Positions 7,647 through 16,110 of a DNA stretch of 64,000 bases are shown in pieces. Numbering within the stretch: the stretch's first letter is position 1; each line of letters opens with the position of its first letter. The translations under genes and the position numbers were made by a program. Under the pieces are notes generated by a model. It was not told the origin of the DNA, did not search any database, and saw only the letters and a list, made by a program, of their open reading frames with translations. The stretch is from positions 682,001-746,000 of the forward strand of contig NZ_FNKQ01000003.1 in assembly GCF_900100875.1 (NCBI RefSeq), given 5' to 3'. The DNA comes from Halopelagius longus (GTDB taxonomy: Archaea > Halobacteriota > Halobacteria > Halobacteriales > Haloferacaceae).

Positions 7647-10600
7647 TCACATGAAGTCCGAAATCTTCGAGGCTTTGTTCTTGTCGTTCTCGAAGATGGA
7701 CTCCAGACTCTTCTCTAACACTTCGAGTCGCTGTTTCGTGTAGTCGCGACAGCCGAACTCCTCGGCCACCTGAATCGCGGTGTCCATGTACTTGTTCACC
7801 GACCCGCGGTGGACGGTCAGGTTCACACGGCCGCCGCACTCGCGGCAGTCGCCGGTCAACGGCATCCGGCGGTACTTCTCGCCGCAGTCGAGACACCGCG
7901 TCTCCTGTCGGGCGAACGCCCGGAGGTTGCCGATGAGGTCCGGCAGGAAGTGGTACTCGATGACGCGTTCGGCCACGTCGGTTTCGTCCACGGCGCGGAG
8001 TTTCCGCGACAGTTCCAACTGCGCGTCCATCTTCTCCATCATCGACCCGAGCGTCTTGTACGCCGAGAGGTCGGGTCCGAGGGCGATGTCCGTCGTGTCG
8101 TGGGTGTGGTCGAACCCGCGGTACTCGTCGTCGGTGCCGAGGGTGTCCTCGCCGAGTTGGATGAGGTCCTCCACCTCGCCGGGGTCGGCCATCTCCAACG
8201 TCGCCTCGTAGAAGTCGAGGGGGTACCGCCGGACGATGTCCATGTTGTGCGCCTCGTCGTCGATTTCGGAGGGATCGATGCGCGAGGACATCACGAGGGG
8301 CGCGTCCATCTGCCCCCCGCGCTTGTCCGGGAGGAACTGTTTCGAGAAGTTGAGCAGTCCGTCCATGAGCAGCATCACGCAGTCCTCGTCACCGTCGCAA
8401 TTGCGACGTTTCGCGGCGTGGAAGTACGGATGCGCGTATCCGACCGCTGCCGACGTGAATCCGACGACGCGGCCGACGACGGCCGCGGAGGTGTGGGGGG
8501 CCATCCCGAAGACGAGTTCGCCGATGAGGTCGTCGCGTTCCTCCACCTCGTAGAAGGGGTCGAGGTCGTAGAACTGGGTGAGAAGGTCGTCCACGAAGTC
8601 GGCCGTCTTCAGCATGTGCTCGGCCGCGCCGTCCGAGAGGACGATGTCCTGCACTTTGAGTTCGACCAGTTGGTCGTCGAACTGGAGGGGTTCGCCGTCG
8701 ATGTCGGTGTCGTACCCGAGTCCGCGGAAGTGCTCGGCGGTCACGCCGAGTTCCTCGGGGCGGACGGCGGTGACGGGCAGGTCCGTCATGTCGTAGCGGA
8801 CGGTGCCGTCCTTGAACGAGGAGACGCCGTTCTTCGCCCGCAGGATGCCCTTCTCGATGGGTTCGGGCGTCTTGTTCGAGGAGGTGAGACCTTTCACGCC
8901 CTTCAGGATGGGGAACGACGACTCGCGTTCGCCGACGTTCTCCAACGCCTCGCGGAGTTCCGTCGAGAGGTCGATCTGGAACCAGTCGGGACTCTCGACT
9001 TCGCGTTCGCACCGGTCGCAGTAGACGCGCCCGGACTCGTCGGGTTCGCGGACGGTGCCGCACTCCTCGCACTCGTAGTACGGTTCCGTGTGGGCGTCGC
9101 AGTTCGGACACTTCGATTTGAACGTGTGGGTGCCGCAGTCGGGGCACTCCCTGTCGCCGACGCGGACGTTCACCTCGCCGCGGGTACCCTCGTCGTTTCG
9201 GGCGCGGGCGGCCTCGCTCACGTCGCGTTGGTTGCCGCCCATCTCGCCGATGGGAAAGAGGGTGTGGACCGCCGGCGAGAGGTCGCGCGACTCTGACTTC
9301 TCCGGGCGACCCATCCGGTTGCCGATGCGCGTCGGCGCGCGTTCGCGAATCTCGAAGGGTGCCACCTCGTTGACGACCTTCACCGCGTTCTCGCCGCCGT
9401 CCCACTGCCGGGCCTCCGGCGAGATATCGTCGCTCTCCCACGTCCGTTCGAGGTCGGTCGTCAGTCCGAGAGAGCGAACGAGGGGACGCCACTCGGGGAC
9501 GCGAATCGTCTCGTCGGACTGGGAGTGTTCGACCAGCAAGCGTTCGAGGACGCTCCGGACCGTCTCCGTGCGTTCGAGTTCGAGGACGCCGTCGCCGCCC
9601 TCGGGGCCTTCGGGGCGGACGGCCACTCCGCCGTCGGCCTTCGCGTCCACGACGCGCCCGTCCGCGGCGGCGTCCGCAAGCGTCTCGAACTGCTCGACGC
9701 TCACGTCGTGCCAGAGGTACGTGTAGTCGGGGTGGAGGGGGCAGTCGTACTCGGCGGCCCACTCGAAGGCGTCCTCCGGCGAGGGGTGTTCGAGGTCCAC
9801 GCTCGGGTCGTCCTCGAACGCCTGCACGGGCGCGCCCGCGGCCTCGAACTCCTGAATCCACCACTCGAAGACGTACGAGGCGGGTGCCAGCGGGTGGTTG
9901 TTCTCGACGAACTCGCCGAAGTTGACGAGGTACTCGCCCAGATCGAGGATCTTCTCGACTCCGTTTCTGACTTCGAGGGCCTCCTCGGGGTCGTCGATGC
10001 GGCGCACGTCGCCGTTGGCGAGTCGGACCGTCGGCCCCTCGATGGAGTCGACGGGGACGACGCCGCCCGCCTTCCCGGGGCGTTCGGTCTTTATCTGCGT
10101 CCCGGTGGCGAGGAAGTCGTCCACGAGATGCATCGTCGCGGGGTGGACGCCCGCCGTCGCGAATCCGTGGTTCCGGGACCGGCCGTAGCGGAGTCTGAAC
10201 CCGCCCTCGGCGCTGGGATGGCCGAAGACCGGGCGGCCGGCGATGAGGTCGCGGAGGTACTTCGTCGCCGGTTCGACGCGGGCGGGGCCGGCGGGGTCCG
10301 CGGGCGAGTCGTCCTCCGCCTCCTCTTTTGCGCCGTCCTCGCTCTCCTCTGCGGCGTCCGCGTCGGCGTCGGCGTCGTCCGTTTCTTCGTCCTTGTCGCC
10401 GTCCTTGCCGATGGTGCCGTCGATGAGGTCCTGGAGCCACGGCCAATCGACTTCGTCGAGTTGGCGGGTGTACCGCTGAATCTTCGGAGCCTTGAGGGCG
10501 ATACCCTCGGCCATGACGAGACACATGCCGCCGCGGGCGGAGTTCGTGTCCACCCGCTCTAAGTCGCGGAAGCCCGACACCTCCTCGTCGCCCGTCGCCT

Positions 10601-11246
10601 CGCCGTCGAGCATGATGGGCATGTGCTCGGCGATGAACTTCGTCTCCTTGTCCTTCGGCGAGTACTGGAGGCCGGTCTCCTTGTCGTAGAGGGCGATTTC
10701 CTCGGCGTAGCGTTCGACCTCGACGTCTCTGGCCCTGTACTCCTCGATACCGAGGAGCGAGCGAGCGTAGTCGGCGACGAGAACCGAGAGGGCCTGCGCC
10801 GTCCCGCCGGCGGAGCGAATCGGGCCGGCGTAGTAGACGTTGACGAACTCGGTGCCGTCGTCGTTCTCAAGAATCTCGACGCGGTCGATGCCCTCGATGG
10901 GGGCGGCGACGACGCCCTCGGTGAGGAGGGCGACGGCCGTCCGAACCGCGCCCTCGACTTTGCCCTCGCGGGAGTCGTAGTCGCCGACGCTCCCCTCCAC
11001 GAAGTCCGTGACGAGTTCGAGGGCGGCCTCCTCGCGGGACATCTGCCCTTCGAGTTCGCGGACGCGTTCGGCGACGCCCGGGATGCCGAGGATGTTCTCC
11101 ACCCGGTCGGCCATGTCCTTTGCGACCGGAATCTCGACTTCGGTCTCCGGGTCGTACCCCTGCGCCTTCGCCGCGCGCGCGGTGTCGAACGCTTCGTCGA
11201 GGCGGTCTTCGATGCGCGTGAAGTACCGTTCGTCGTCCTTTCTCAC
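7647..11246 (-). CDS. polC: DNA polymerase D large (catalytic) subunit DP2
   Basis: A 1199-residue catalytic subunit of archaeal replicative polymerase D. Key parts: the N-terminal block YYAGPIRSAGGTAQA near residue 150; a zinc-ribbon region with repeated CxxC pairs (CPDCGTH, CPNCDAH, CEECG, CDRC) near residues 690-750; the catalytic double-psi-barrel motif NCDGDEDCVMLLMD near 955; and a last zinc site CLDCG...CRECGG. About 55 residues around 275-335 are almost pure Asp/Glu/Ala and probably a disordered salt-adapted insertion. No intein interrupts the active-site motif. It starts three bases after the PPC-domain gene, so they form an operon. Confidence 0.97.
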   Translation of the reverse strand: MRKDDERYFTRIEDRLDEAFDTARAAKAQGYDPETEVEIPVAKDMADRVENILGIPGVAERVRELEGQMSREEAALELVTDFVEGSVGDYDSREGKVEGAVRTAVALLTEGVVAAPIEGIDRVEILENDDGTEFVNVYYAGPIRSAGGTAQALSVLVADYARSLLGIEEYRARDVEVERYAEEIALYDKETGLQYSPKDKETKFIAEHMPIMLDGEATGDEEVSGFRDLERVDTNSARGGMCLVMAEGIALKAPKIQRYTRQLDEVDWPWLQDLIDGTIGKDGDKDEETDDADADADAAEESEDGAKEEAEDDSPADPAGPARVEPATKYLRDLIAGRPVFGHPSAEGGFRLRYGRSRNHGFATAGVHPATMHLVDDFLATGTQIKTERPGKAGGVVPVDSIEGPTVRLANGDVRRIDDPEEALEVRNGVEKILDLGEYLVNFGEFVENNHPLAPASYVFEWWIQEFEAAGAPVQAFEDDPSVDLEHPSPEDAFEWAAEYDCPLHPDYTYLWHDVSVEQFETLADAAADGRVVDAKADGGVAVRPEGPEGGDGVLELERTETVRSVLERLLVEHSQSDETIRVPEWRPLVRSLGLTTDLERTWESDDISPEARQWDGGENAVKVVNEVAPFEIRERAPTRIGNRMGRPEKSESRDLSPAVHTLFPIGEMGGNQRDVSEAARARNDEGTRGEVNVRVGDRECPDCGTHTFKSKCPNCDAHTEPYYECEECGTVREPDESGRVYCDRCEREVESPDWFQIDLSTELREALENVGERESSFPILKGVKGLTSSNKTPEPIEKGILRAKNGVSSFKDGTVRYDMTDLPVTAVRPEELGVTAEHFRGLGYDTDIDGEPLQFDDQLVELKVQDIVLSDGAAEHMLKTADFVDDLLTQFYDLDPFYEVEERDDLIGELVFGMAPHTSAAVVGRVVGFTSAAVGYAHPYFHAAKRRNCDGDEDCVMLLMDGLLNFSKQFLPDKRGGQMDAPLVMSSRIDPSEIDDEAHNMDIVRRYPLDFYEATLEMADPGEVEDLIQLGEDTLGTDDEYRGFDHTHDTTDIALGPDLSAYKTLGSMMEKMDAQLELSRKLRAVDETDVAERVIEYHFLPDLIGNLRAFARQETRCLDCGEKYRRMPLTGDCRECGGRVNLTVHRGSVNKYMDTAIQVAEEFGCRDYTKQRLEVLEKSLESIFENDKNKASKISDFM

Positions 11247-11249
11247 GGC

Positions 11250-11669
11250 TTACAACCAGAGGTCGAGGTCGGTCACGTCGTCGTGTTCCCGTTCGAGGGG
11301 TTCGTCGAACGCGCGGATGTACGCCTCGCCGGCGAAGACGGTGCCGGCGTTGAGGTGACCCGCGAGCGACTGCCCGCTTCGTCGGGAGAGGACCGCGTGG
11401 GTGTGGGCGAACGGTTCGCCGTCGAGGAGGGCGACGTTGCCGACGCAGGCGGCGACTTCGAGGGGTTCGTCGAACGTCACCGACCGGTACTCCTTCTCGT
11501 CTTGGTCGTAGAACCACACGTCGGCGTCCTGCACCGCGCCCATCGCGTTGAACCACGCCGACTCGACGTCTTCGAGTTCGGCGAACTCCTCTATCTCCTC
11601 GCGCCAGTCCGCGCCGTTGTCCAACGAGACGAGGAACTCGCGGCTGGACTCGACCTCCCGATAGTTCAT
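11250..11669 (-). CDS. PPC (DUF296) domain DNA-binding-type protein
   Basis: A 139-residue stand-alone PPC/DUF296 domain. The family signature is seen in AHTHAVLSRRSGQSLAGHLNAGTVF, here split as AHTHAVLSRRSGQ and LAGHLNAGTVF. In plants this domain trimerises and accompanies AT-hooks; prokaryotic versions lack the AT-hook, as does this one, and have no proven role. The ATG at 11669 was preferred to an upstream in-frame start at 11696. Its stop is three bases before polC. Confidence 0.85.
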   Translation of the reverse strand: MNYREVESSREFLVSLDNGADWREEIEEFAELEDVESAWFNAMGAVQDADVWFYDQDEKEYRSVTFDEPLEVAACVGNVALLDGEPFAHTHAVLSRRSGQSLAGHLNAGTVFAGEAYIRAFDEPLEREHDDVTDLDLWL

Positions 11670-11852
11670 GGGACGGACAACGAAGGACGCCACCAAAAAC
11701 TTTCAGACTCCTCGGTAGCCGTGACCCTCCGTCGTCTGCGTCCGCAAAAAAGCGGCACCGGCCCGTGCGGCGGACCGTCGAACGTCGTGCGCCGAACCGT
11801 CAGCACCGATTCGGGGACGTGCCCGCGCCCCCGCCTCGGCGGGCCCGAGCGT

Positions 11853-12020
11853 TCAGGCCCACTCCGGAAGCGACGGCGCGTCCTCTACCCGCATCGAAAT
11901 CCACGCCTCGTCGCGGGAGATGTCCGCGATGATGAACTCCGAACGGGAGGGGCTGGAGTCCACCGAGGCCATGACCTCGGCGCGCGTCGCACCGATGTTC
12001 GCCGTCGCATTCGGCGTCAT
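11853..12020 (-). CDS. Small conserved haloarchaeal protein (DUF7556-like)
   Basis: A 55-residue acidic protein, MTPNATANIGATRAEVMAS to the C-terminal PSLPEWA. It has no cysteine or membrane segment. I believe it belongs to a small haloarchaeal family annotated DUF7556, but that name is from memory. A strong minus-strand TATA box (tttatata, 12043-12050) sits about 26 bases before the ATG, and a perfect 15-base palindrome lies between them. Promoter and operator make this a real gene rather than a chance frame. Confidence 0.65.
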   Translation of the reverse strand: MTPNATANIGATRAEVMASVDSSPSRSEFIIADISRDEAWISMRVEDAPSLPEWA

Positions 12021-12023
12021 GTT

Positions 12024-12038
12024 TGTTACTGTGTAACA
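12024..12038. promoter_or_regulatory. Perfect palindrome, candidate repressor operator
   Basis: TGTTACTGTGTAACA is six-base arms around TGT. It lies between the TATA box (12043-12050) and the ATG (12020) of the minus-strand 55-residue gene, where a bound dimer would block transcription start. Confidence 0.55.
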
Positions 12039-12040
12039 CT

Positions 12041-12050
12041 CGTATATAAA
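12041..12050 (-). promoter_or_regulatory. TATA box of the 55-residue gene
   Basis: Minus-strand reading tttatatacg, centred about 26 bases before the ATG at 12020; one of the best TATA matches in the window. Confidence 0.65.
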
Positions 12051-12113
12051 CCCGTCGGAATGACTGTTCTCTTTGTAGGCGTACTCGGAAATATGTTCCA
12101 ACATTCGAGGAAA

Positions 12114-12132
12114 ATTCCACCGAGGGTGGAAT
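12114..12132. promoter_or_regulatory. Perfect 19-base inverted repeat in a divergent intergenic region
   Basis: ATTCCACC-gag-GGTGGAAT. It is midway between the 55-residue gene (minus) and the CBS protein gene (plus). It could be a dimer operator for either gene. Confidence 0.4.
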
Positions 12133-12287
12133 ACTTCGAGTCTCTCTGGAGGAGGTTCCGCCGTACGACCACCACGCGTTCGGAGCGGTTCGGCGACGGA
12201 GACGGTGGGGTTCGCGGCCGTCGCGTCCGCGGGAAATCGCCGCAGACGTTCGCAGACTACAAGAGGTGGCGGGCAGTATGGCGCGGT

Positions 12288-13133
12288 ATGCACGTAGCCG
12301 ACGCGATGACCCCCCGAGAGGACGTCGTTACGGTCGAACTCCCGGGGACGCGCGACGACGTTCTTGAATATCTCCAAGAGCGCGGCTTCTCCTCCGTTCC
12401 GGTCGTCAAGCAGGGCGAGGACAGAGAGGAGTACCGCGGGCTGATATCTCGGGAGGAACTCATCGAACACCCCGACGAGGACCAACTCGCCGTTCTGATG
12501 CGCGACGTTCCGACGACGACGCGCGACACGTCCGTCGAGGAGGTGGCCCGCCTGATGGTCGAGGAGGGCTTCCGGCGCATCCCCGTCGTGGACGGCGAAC
12601 TCGAAGGTATCGTCACCGTCACCGACGTAGTTCGCGCCATCGCCCGCGGCGAAGTCGAGTGCGACGCGACGGCCGACGAGGTGGCCACCCGCGACGTGAA
12701 CACGACGTGGGTCGAGACGCCGTTGACGGTGGCCGAACGCGAGATATACTACGCGAACGTCCCCTACGCCGTCGCACTCGACGAGGAGGGCGGGATAGCC
12801 GGCATCCTCACCGAGGTGGACATCATCGAAGTCGCCCGCGTCGTCGAGGGCGAGGACGGAACCGGCGACTCGGTGGCCGGACAGGAGGACGACTGGATGT
12901 GGGAGGGAATCCAAGGCGTCGGTAACCGCTACGTTCCGACCCGGAACGTGGAGATTCCCGTCGAACCCGTCTCGGAGTTCATGAGCACCGAGATGGTGAC
13001 CGTCTCGAAGCGGAAGTCCGCAAAGGAGGCCGCACAGTCGATGATAACCGAAGACATCGAGCAGATTCCGCTGATGGGCGGCGACCAACTGCTCGGCATC
13101 GTCCGCGACATCGACCTGTTGGAGGCACTGTAA
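12288..13133 (+). CDS. Four-CBS-domain regulatory protein
   Basis: A 281-residue protein made only of two CBS pairs (four repeats). Repeats begin near MHVADAMTPREDVVTV, LMRDVPTTTRDTSVEE, VATRDVNTTWVETPLT and FMSTEMVTVSKRKSA, each ending in a hydrophobic-Gly-hydrophobic strand such as GIVTVTDVV. CBS pairs bind adenosine nucleotides and sense energy state; no fused effector domain is present. The frame is open upstream to ATG 12092, but the family usually starts at this MHVADAM. Only one base separates its stop from glyS, so co-transcription with the synthetase is likely. Confidence 0.85.
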   Translation: MHVADAMTPREDVVTVELPGTRDDVLEYLQERGFSSVPVVKQGEDREEYRGLISREELIEHPDEDQLAVLMRDVPTTTRDTSVEEVARLMVEEGFRRIPVVDGELEGIVTVTDVVRAIARGEVECDATADEVATRDVNTTWVETPLTVAEREIYYANVPYAVALDEEGGIAGILTEVDIIEVARVVEGEDGTGDSVAGQEDDWMWEGIQGVGNRYVPTRNVEIPVEPVSEFMSTEMVTVSKRKSAKEAAQSMITEDIEQIPLMGGDQLLGIVRDIDLLEAL

Positions 13134-13134
13134 G

Positions 13135-14925
13135 ATGTCGGAGCGAACGGAAGGTGAACGACTCGCGGAACTGGCCAAGCGCCGCGGCTACTTCTTCGGG
13201 TCGAACGCCGCCTACGGCGGCGCGGCGGGCTTCTACACGTTCGGCCCGCAGGGCGCGGCCCTGAAGAGCAACGTCGAGGAGGCGTGGCGCGACCGGTTCA
13301 CGGTCAAGGAGGGGAACCTCGAAATCGAAGCGCCGACCATCATGCCCGAACCGGTCTTCGAGGCGTCGGGCCACCTCGACGGCTTCGACGACATGCTCGT
13401 CGAGTGTCCCGAGTGCGGCGAGTCCCACCGCGCGGACCACCTCATCGAGGACGAGACGGACGTCGAGGACGCCGAGTCCTACCCCGTCGAGGAAGTCGAG
13501 TCCCTCATCGCGGACAACGACCTGCGGTGTCCGAACTGCGGCGCGGAACTGGCGGGGGAGTCCGTCGAGGACTTCAACCTCATGTTCGAGACGAACATCG
13601 GCCCCGGCTCTTCGACGCCGGGCTACCTCCGCCCGGAGACGGCGCAGGGCATCTTCGTGGAGTTCCCGCGCATCAAGGAGTACGCCCGCAACAGTCTCCC
13701 GTTCGGCGTGACCCAGATCGGCCGGGCGTACCGAAACGAGATTTCGCCGCGCAAGAGCATCGTCCGCACCCGCGAGTTCACGCAGGCGGAGTTAGAGCAG
13801 TTCGTCGACCCCGAACGCGACGAACCCGACCTCTCGTCGGTCGAGGACGTCGAAGTCGTCCTCTACCCCGCCGAGGAGCAACAGAAGGACGACGGCGAGT
13901 ACGTCGAGACGACCATCGGCGAGGCCGTCGAGGAAGGCGTCATCGGCAACGCGTGGGTCGGCTACTTCCTCGGCATCGCCCAAGGGTGGTACGAGCGAAT
14001 CGGCGTGGACATGGACCGCTTCCGGTTCCGCCAACACCTCACCGGCGAACGCGCCCACTACGCCGCGGACTGCTGGGACGCAGAAAGCGAGGTGGACGGC
14101 GACTGGATCGAAATCGCGGGCTTCGCCTACCGCGGCGACTACGACCTCTCGAAACACGGCGAGTACGGCGACGACGAGTTCACCGTCTTCCGGCAGTACG
14201 ACGAACCGAAGACGGTCGAACGCGCCGTCGTGGAACCCGACATGAGCGTTCTCGGCCCCGAGTTCGGCGGGCAGGCCGCCGACATCGCGGAGGCGTTGGA
14301 GACGCTCGCCGAACGGGACCCCGACGCCTTCGAGGGCGACGAGGTGACGGTGGAAGTCGACGGCGAGGAGTTCGCCGTGGACGCCGACGTGGCGAACTTC
14401 CGCGTCGAAGAGCAGACCATCGCGGGCGAGCACATCACCCCGCACGTCGTCGAACCGTCGTTCGGCGTCGATAGGACCGTCTACACGCTCTTGGCGCACG
14501 CCTACAGCGAGGACGAGGTGGACGGCGAAGAGCGGACGTACCTCTCCTTAGAACCGGGCGTCGCCCCCACCGACGTGGGCGTGTTCCCCCTCGTCAGCAA
14601 CGTCGAGGAACTCATCGACCGCTCCGAGGACGTGGTCGAGCAACTGCGCGACGCCGGGTTCTCGGTCGTCTACGACGACTCCGGCAGCATCGGGCGGCGC
14701 TACCGCCGGCAGGACGAGGTGGGCACGCCGTTCTGCGTGACGGTGGACCGCGACGGCCTCGAGGGGGACGGCCCCGACAGCGTCACCGTCCGGGCGCGCG
14801 ACTCCGGGCGGCAGGTCCGAATTCCCGTCTCGGAACTCGTCGGCCAACTGCGCGCCCTCTCCGACGGCGACCGGTCGTTCGACGAGGTGGCCCAGCAGTA
14901 CGAGGAAGTCACCGCGGACGCCTAA
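13135..14925 (+). CDS. glyS: Glycine--tRNA ligase
   Basis: A 596-residue class II, archaeal/eukaryotic-type glycyl-tRNA synthetase. The N-terminal catalytic entry reads RRGYFFGSNAAYGGAAGFYT; motif 2 includes YRNEISPRKSIVRTREFTQ; motif 3 includes FGVDRTVYTLLAHAY. A zinc-like insertion has CPECGESHRADH and CPNCGAE. The C-terminal anticodon-binding domain (VEELIDRSEDVVEQLRDAGF onward) is complete. It charges tRNA-Gly with glycine in the cytosol. Preceded by a CBS protein with a one-base gap and followed seven bases later by a dolichol kinase gene. Confidence 0.96.
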   Translation: MSERTEGERLAELAKRRGYFFGSNAAYGGAAGFYTFGPQGAALKSNVEEAWRDRFTVKEGNLEIEAPTIMPEPVFEASGHLDGFDDMLVECPECGESHRADHLIEDETDVEDAESYPVEEVESLIADNDLRCPNCGAELAGESVEDFNLMFETNIGPGSSTPGYLRPETAQGIFVEFPRIKEYARNSLPFGVTQIGRAYRNEISPRKSIVRTREFTQAELEQFVDPERDEPDLSSVEDVEVVLYPAEEQQKDDGEYVETTIGEAVEEGVIGNAWVGYFLGIAQGWYERIGVDMDRFRFRQHLTGERAHYAADCWDAESEVDGDWIEIAGFAYRGDYDLSKHGEYGDDEFTVFRQYDEPKTVERAVVEPDMSVLGPEFGGQAADIAEALETLAERDPDAFEGDEVTVEVDGEEFAVDADVANFRVEEQTIAGEHITPHVVEPSFGVDRTVYTLLAHAYSEDEVDGEERTYLSLEPGVAPTDVGVFPLVSNVEELIDRSEDVVEQLRDAGFSVVYDDSGSIGRRYRRQDEVGTPFCVTVDRDGLEGDGPDSVTVRARDSGRQVRIPVSELVGQLRALSDGDRSFDEVAQQYEEVTADA

Positions 14926-14931
14926 TCGAGC

Positions 14932-15552
14932 GTGAGTCCTCCCGCCCCCGCCCGTCCGAGCAAGAGCGAGGTGAAGCGCCGCCTCGTCCACGCCTGCGGC
15001 GTCGGACTACCCCTCCCGTACCTGCTGGGCCTCCTGACGTGGCGAGAACTCGGCTGGATGATGCTCGGCCTCTCGGCCGTCGTCGCCGGACTGGAGGTGG
15101 TCCGACTGGTCGTCGGCCTCGACTGGAAGGTGTTCGACGAACTCACCCGCTCCTACGAGGAGACGAACCCCGCGGGGTACGCGCTGTACATCTTCAGCAC
15201 CACCGCCGTCGCCCTCCTGTTTCGACCGGAAATCGCCGTTCCCGGCATGCTGATGCTCGCCATCGGCGACCCGGTGAGCGGTCTGCTCGGCCGGACGCGG
15301 GAGGCGGGCGAACGGAAGCGCGTCTCGACGCTCGCGGCGATGTTCCTCGTCTGTCTCGGCGTCGGACTCCCGTTTCTCGTCCCCGCGGCGGGACTCGTCG
15401 TCGGGAGCGCCGCCGCCGTCGCGGGCGCGTTGGGCGCGACGCTCGCCGACGGCGTGAAACCCGTCGTCGCGGGCTACGTCGTCGACGACAACCTGTCGAT
15501 TCCGCCGACGGCCTGCCTCGCCATCGCGGGCGTCCTGTTCGCCGCGGGCTGA
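14932..15552 (+). CDS. Dolichol kinase / SEC59-like CTP-transferase
   Basis: A 206-residue polytopic membrane protein, about six helices, of the dolichol kinase/phosphatidate cytidylyltransferase group. Conserved blocks are IGDPVSGLLGRTR and GATLADGVKPVVAGYVVDDN, whose Asp and Lys residues bind the nucleotide in relatives. It would phosphorylate dolichol with CTP for N-glycosylation carriers, or act on another polyprenol. GTG start at 14932, seven bases after the glyS stop, so probably in the CBS-glyS operon. Confidence 0.8.
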   Translation: MSPPAPARPSKSEVKRRLVHACGVGLPLPYLLGLLTWRELGWMMLGLSAVVAGLEVVRLVVGLDWKVFDELTRSYEETNPAGYALYIFSTTAVALLFRPEIAVPGMLMLAIGDPVSGLLGRTREAGERKRVSTLAAMFLVCLGVGLPFLVPAAGLVVGSAAAVAGALGATLADGVKPVVAGYVVDDNLSIPPTACLAIAGVLFAAG

Positions 15553-15621
15553 GTCGGCGTCGGCGTCGCCATCGGCGGACGGCCACGGGGTGTTTTTACC
15601 GGCCGCGACGTACGTCACGGC

Positions 15622-16107
15622 ATGACAGTCTACGAGAGCGACCTGCCCGGCGTCGGCAAGAAACACGAGGTGGAGTTAGACGGCGGGGAGCGACTCGTCA
15701 TCGTCACGCACAACACCGGACGGCGCGAGGTGTTCCTGCGACCGGACCCCGACAGCGACTCCGAGAAACTGTTCGAGTTGTCCGACCAGTTGGCGCGGCA
15801 GGTGGGCACGTTGCTGGAGGGGGCGTACTTCCAACCCGTCCGGACGGAGGAGATAGAGACGAGGCTCGGCTATGACACCGTGTTGAACTGGGTCGAAGTG
15901 GGCGAAGACTCCCCCATCGCGGGGAAGACGCTGGCCGAGTCGGACTTCCGTAACGAGACGGGTGCGTCCGTCATCGCCGTCGAACGCGGCGAGGAGGTGT
16001 TCGCCTCGCCCGGCGGGGACACCCGAATCGAGGCGGGCGACACGCTGGTCGTCATCGGCGGGAAAGACGCCTGCGAGGAGTTCGAGGCGTACGTCGAGGA
16101 CGCGTAA
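15622..16107 (+). CDS. TrkA-C-domain regulatory subunit of cation:proton antiporter (KhtT-like)
   Basis: A 161-residue soluble protein. The C-terminal half is an RCK-C/TrkA-C domain (AGKTLAESDFRNETGASVIAV to EAGDTLVVIGGKDACEEFE). The N-terminal part matches the KhtT type of antiporter regulatory subunit (MTVYESDLPGVGKKHEVEL). In characterised pairs the subunit binds a nucleotide and gates K+ efflux through the membrane partner. The partner gene begins three bases after its stop. Confidence 0.9.
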   Translation: MTVYESDLPGVGKKHEVELDGGERLVIVTHNTGRREVFLRPDPDSDSEKLFELSDQLARQVGTLLEGAYFQPVRTEEIETRLGYDTVLNWVEVGEDSPIAGKTLAESDFRNETGASVIAVERGEEVFASPGGDTRIEAGDTLVVIGGKDACEEFEAYVEDA

Positions 16108-16110
16108 TCG

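Noticed and set aside
8389-10524. 711-residue minus-strand frame inside polC
   Set aside because: Arg/Gly/Pro-rich shadow in another frame of the same strand; polC has all expected motifs.
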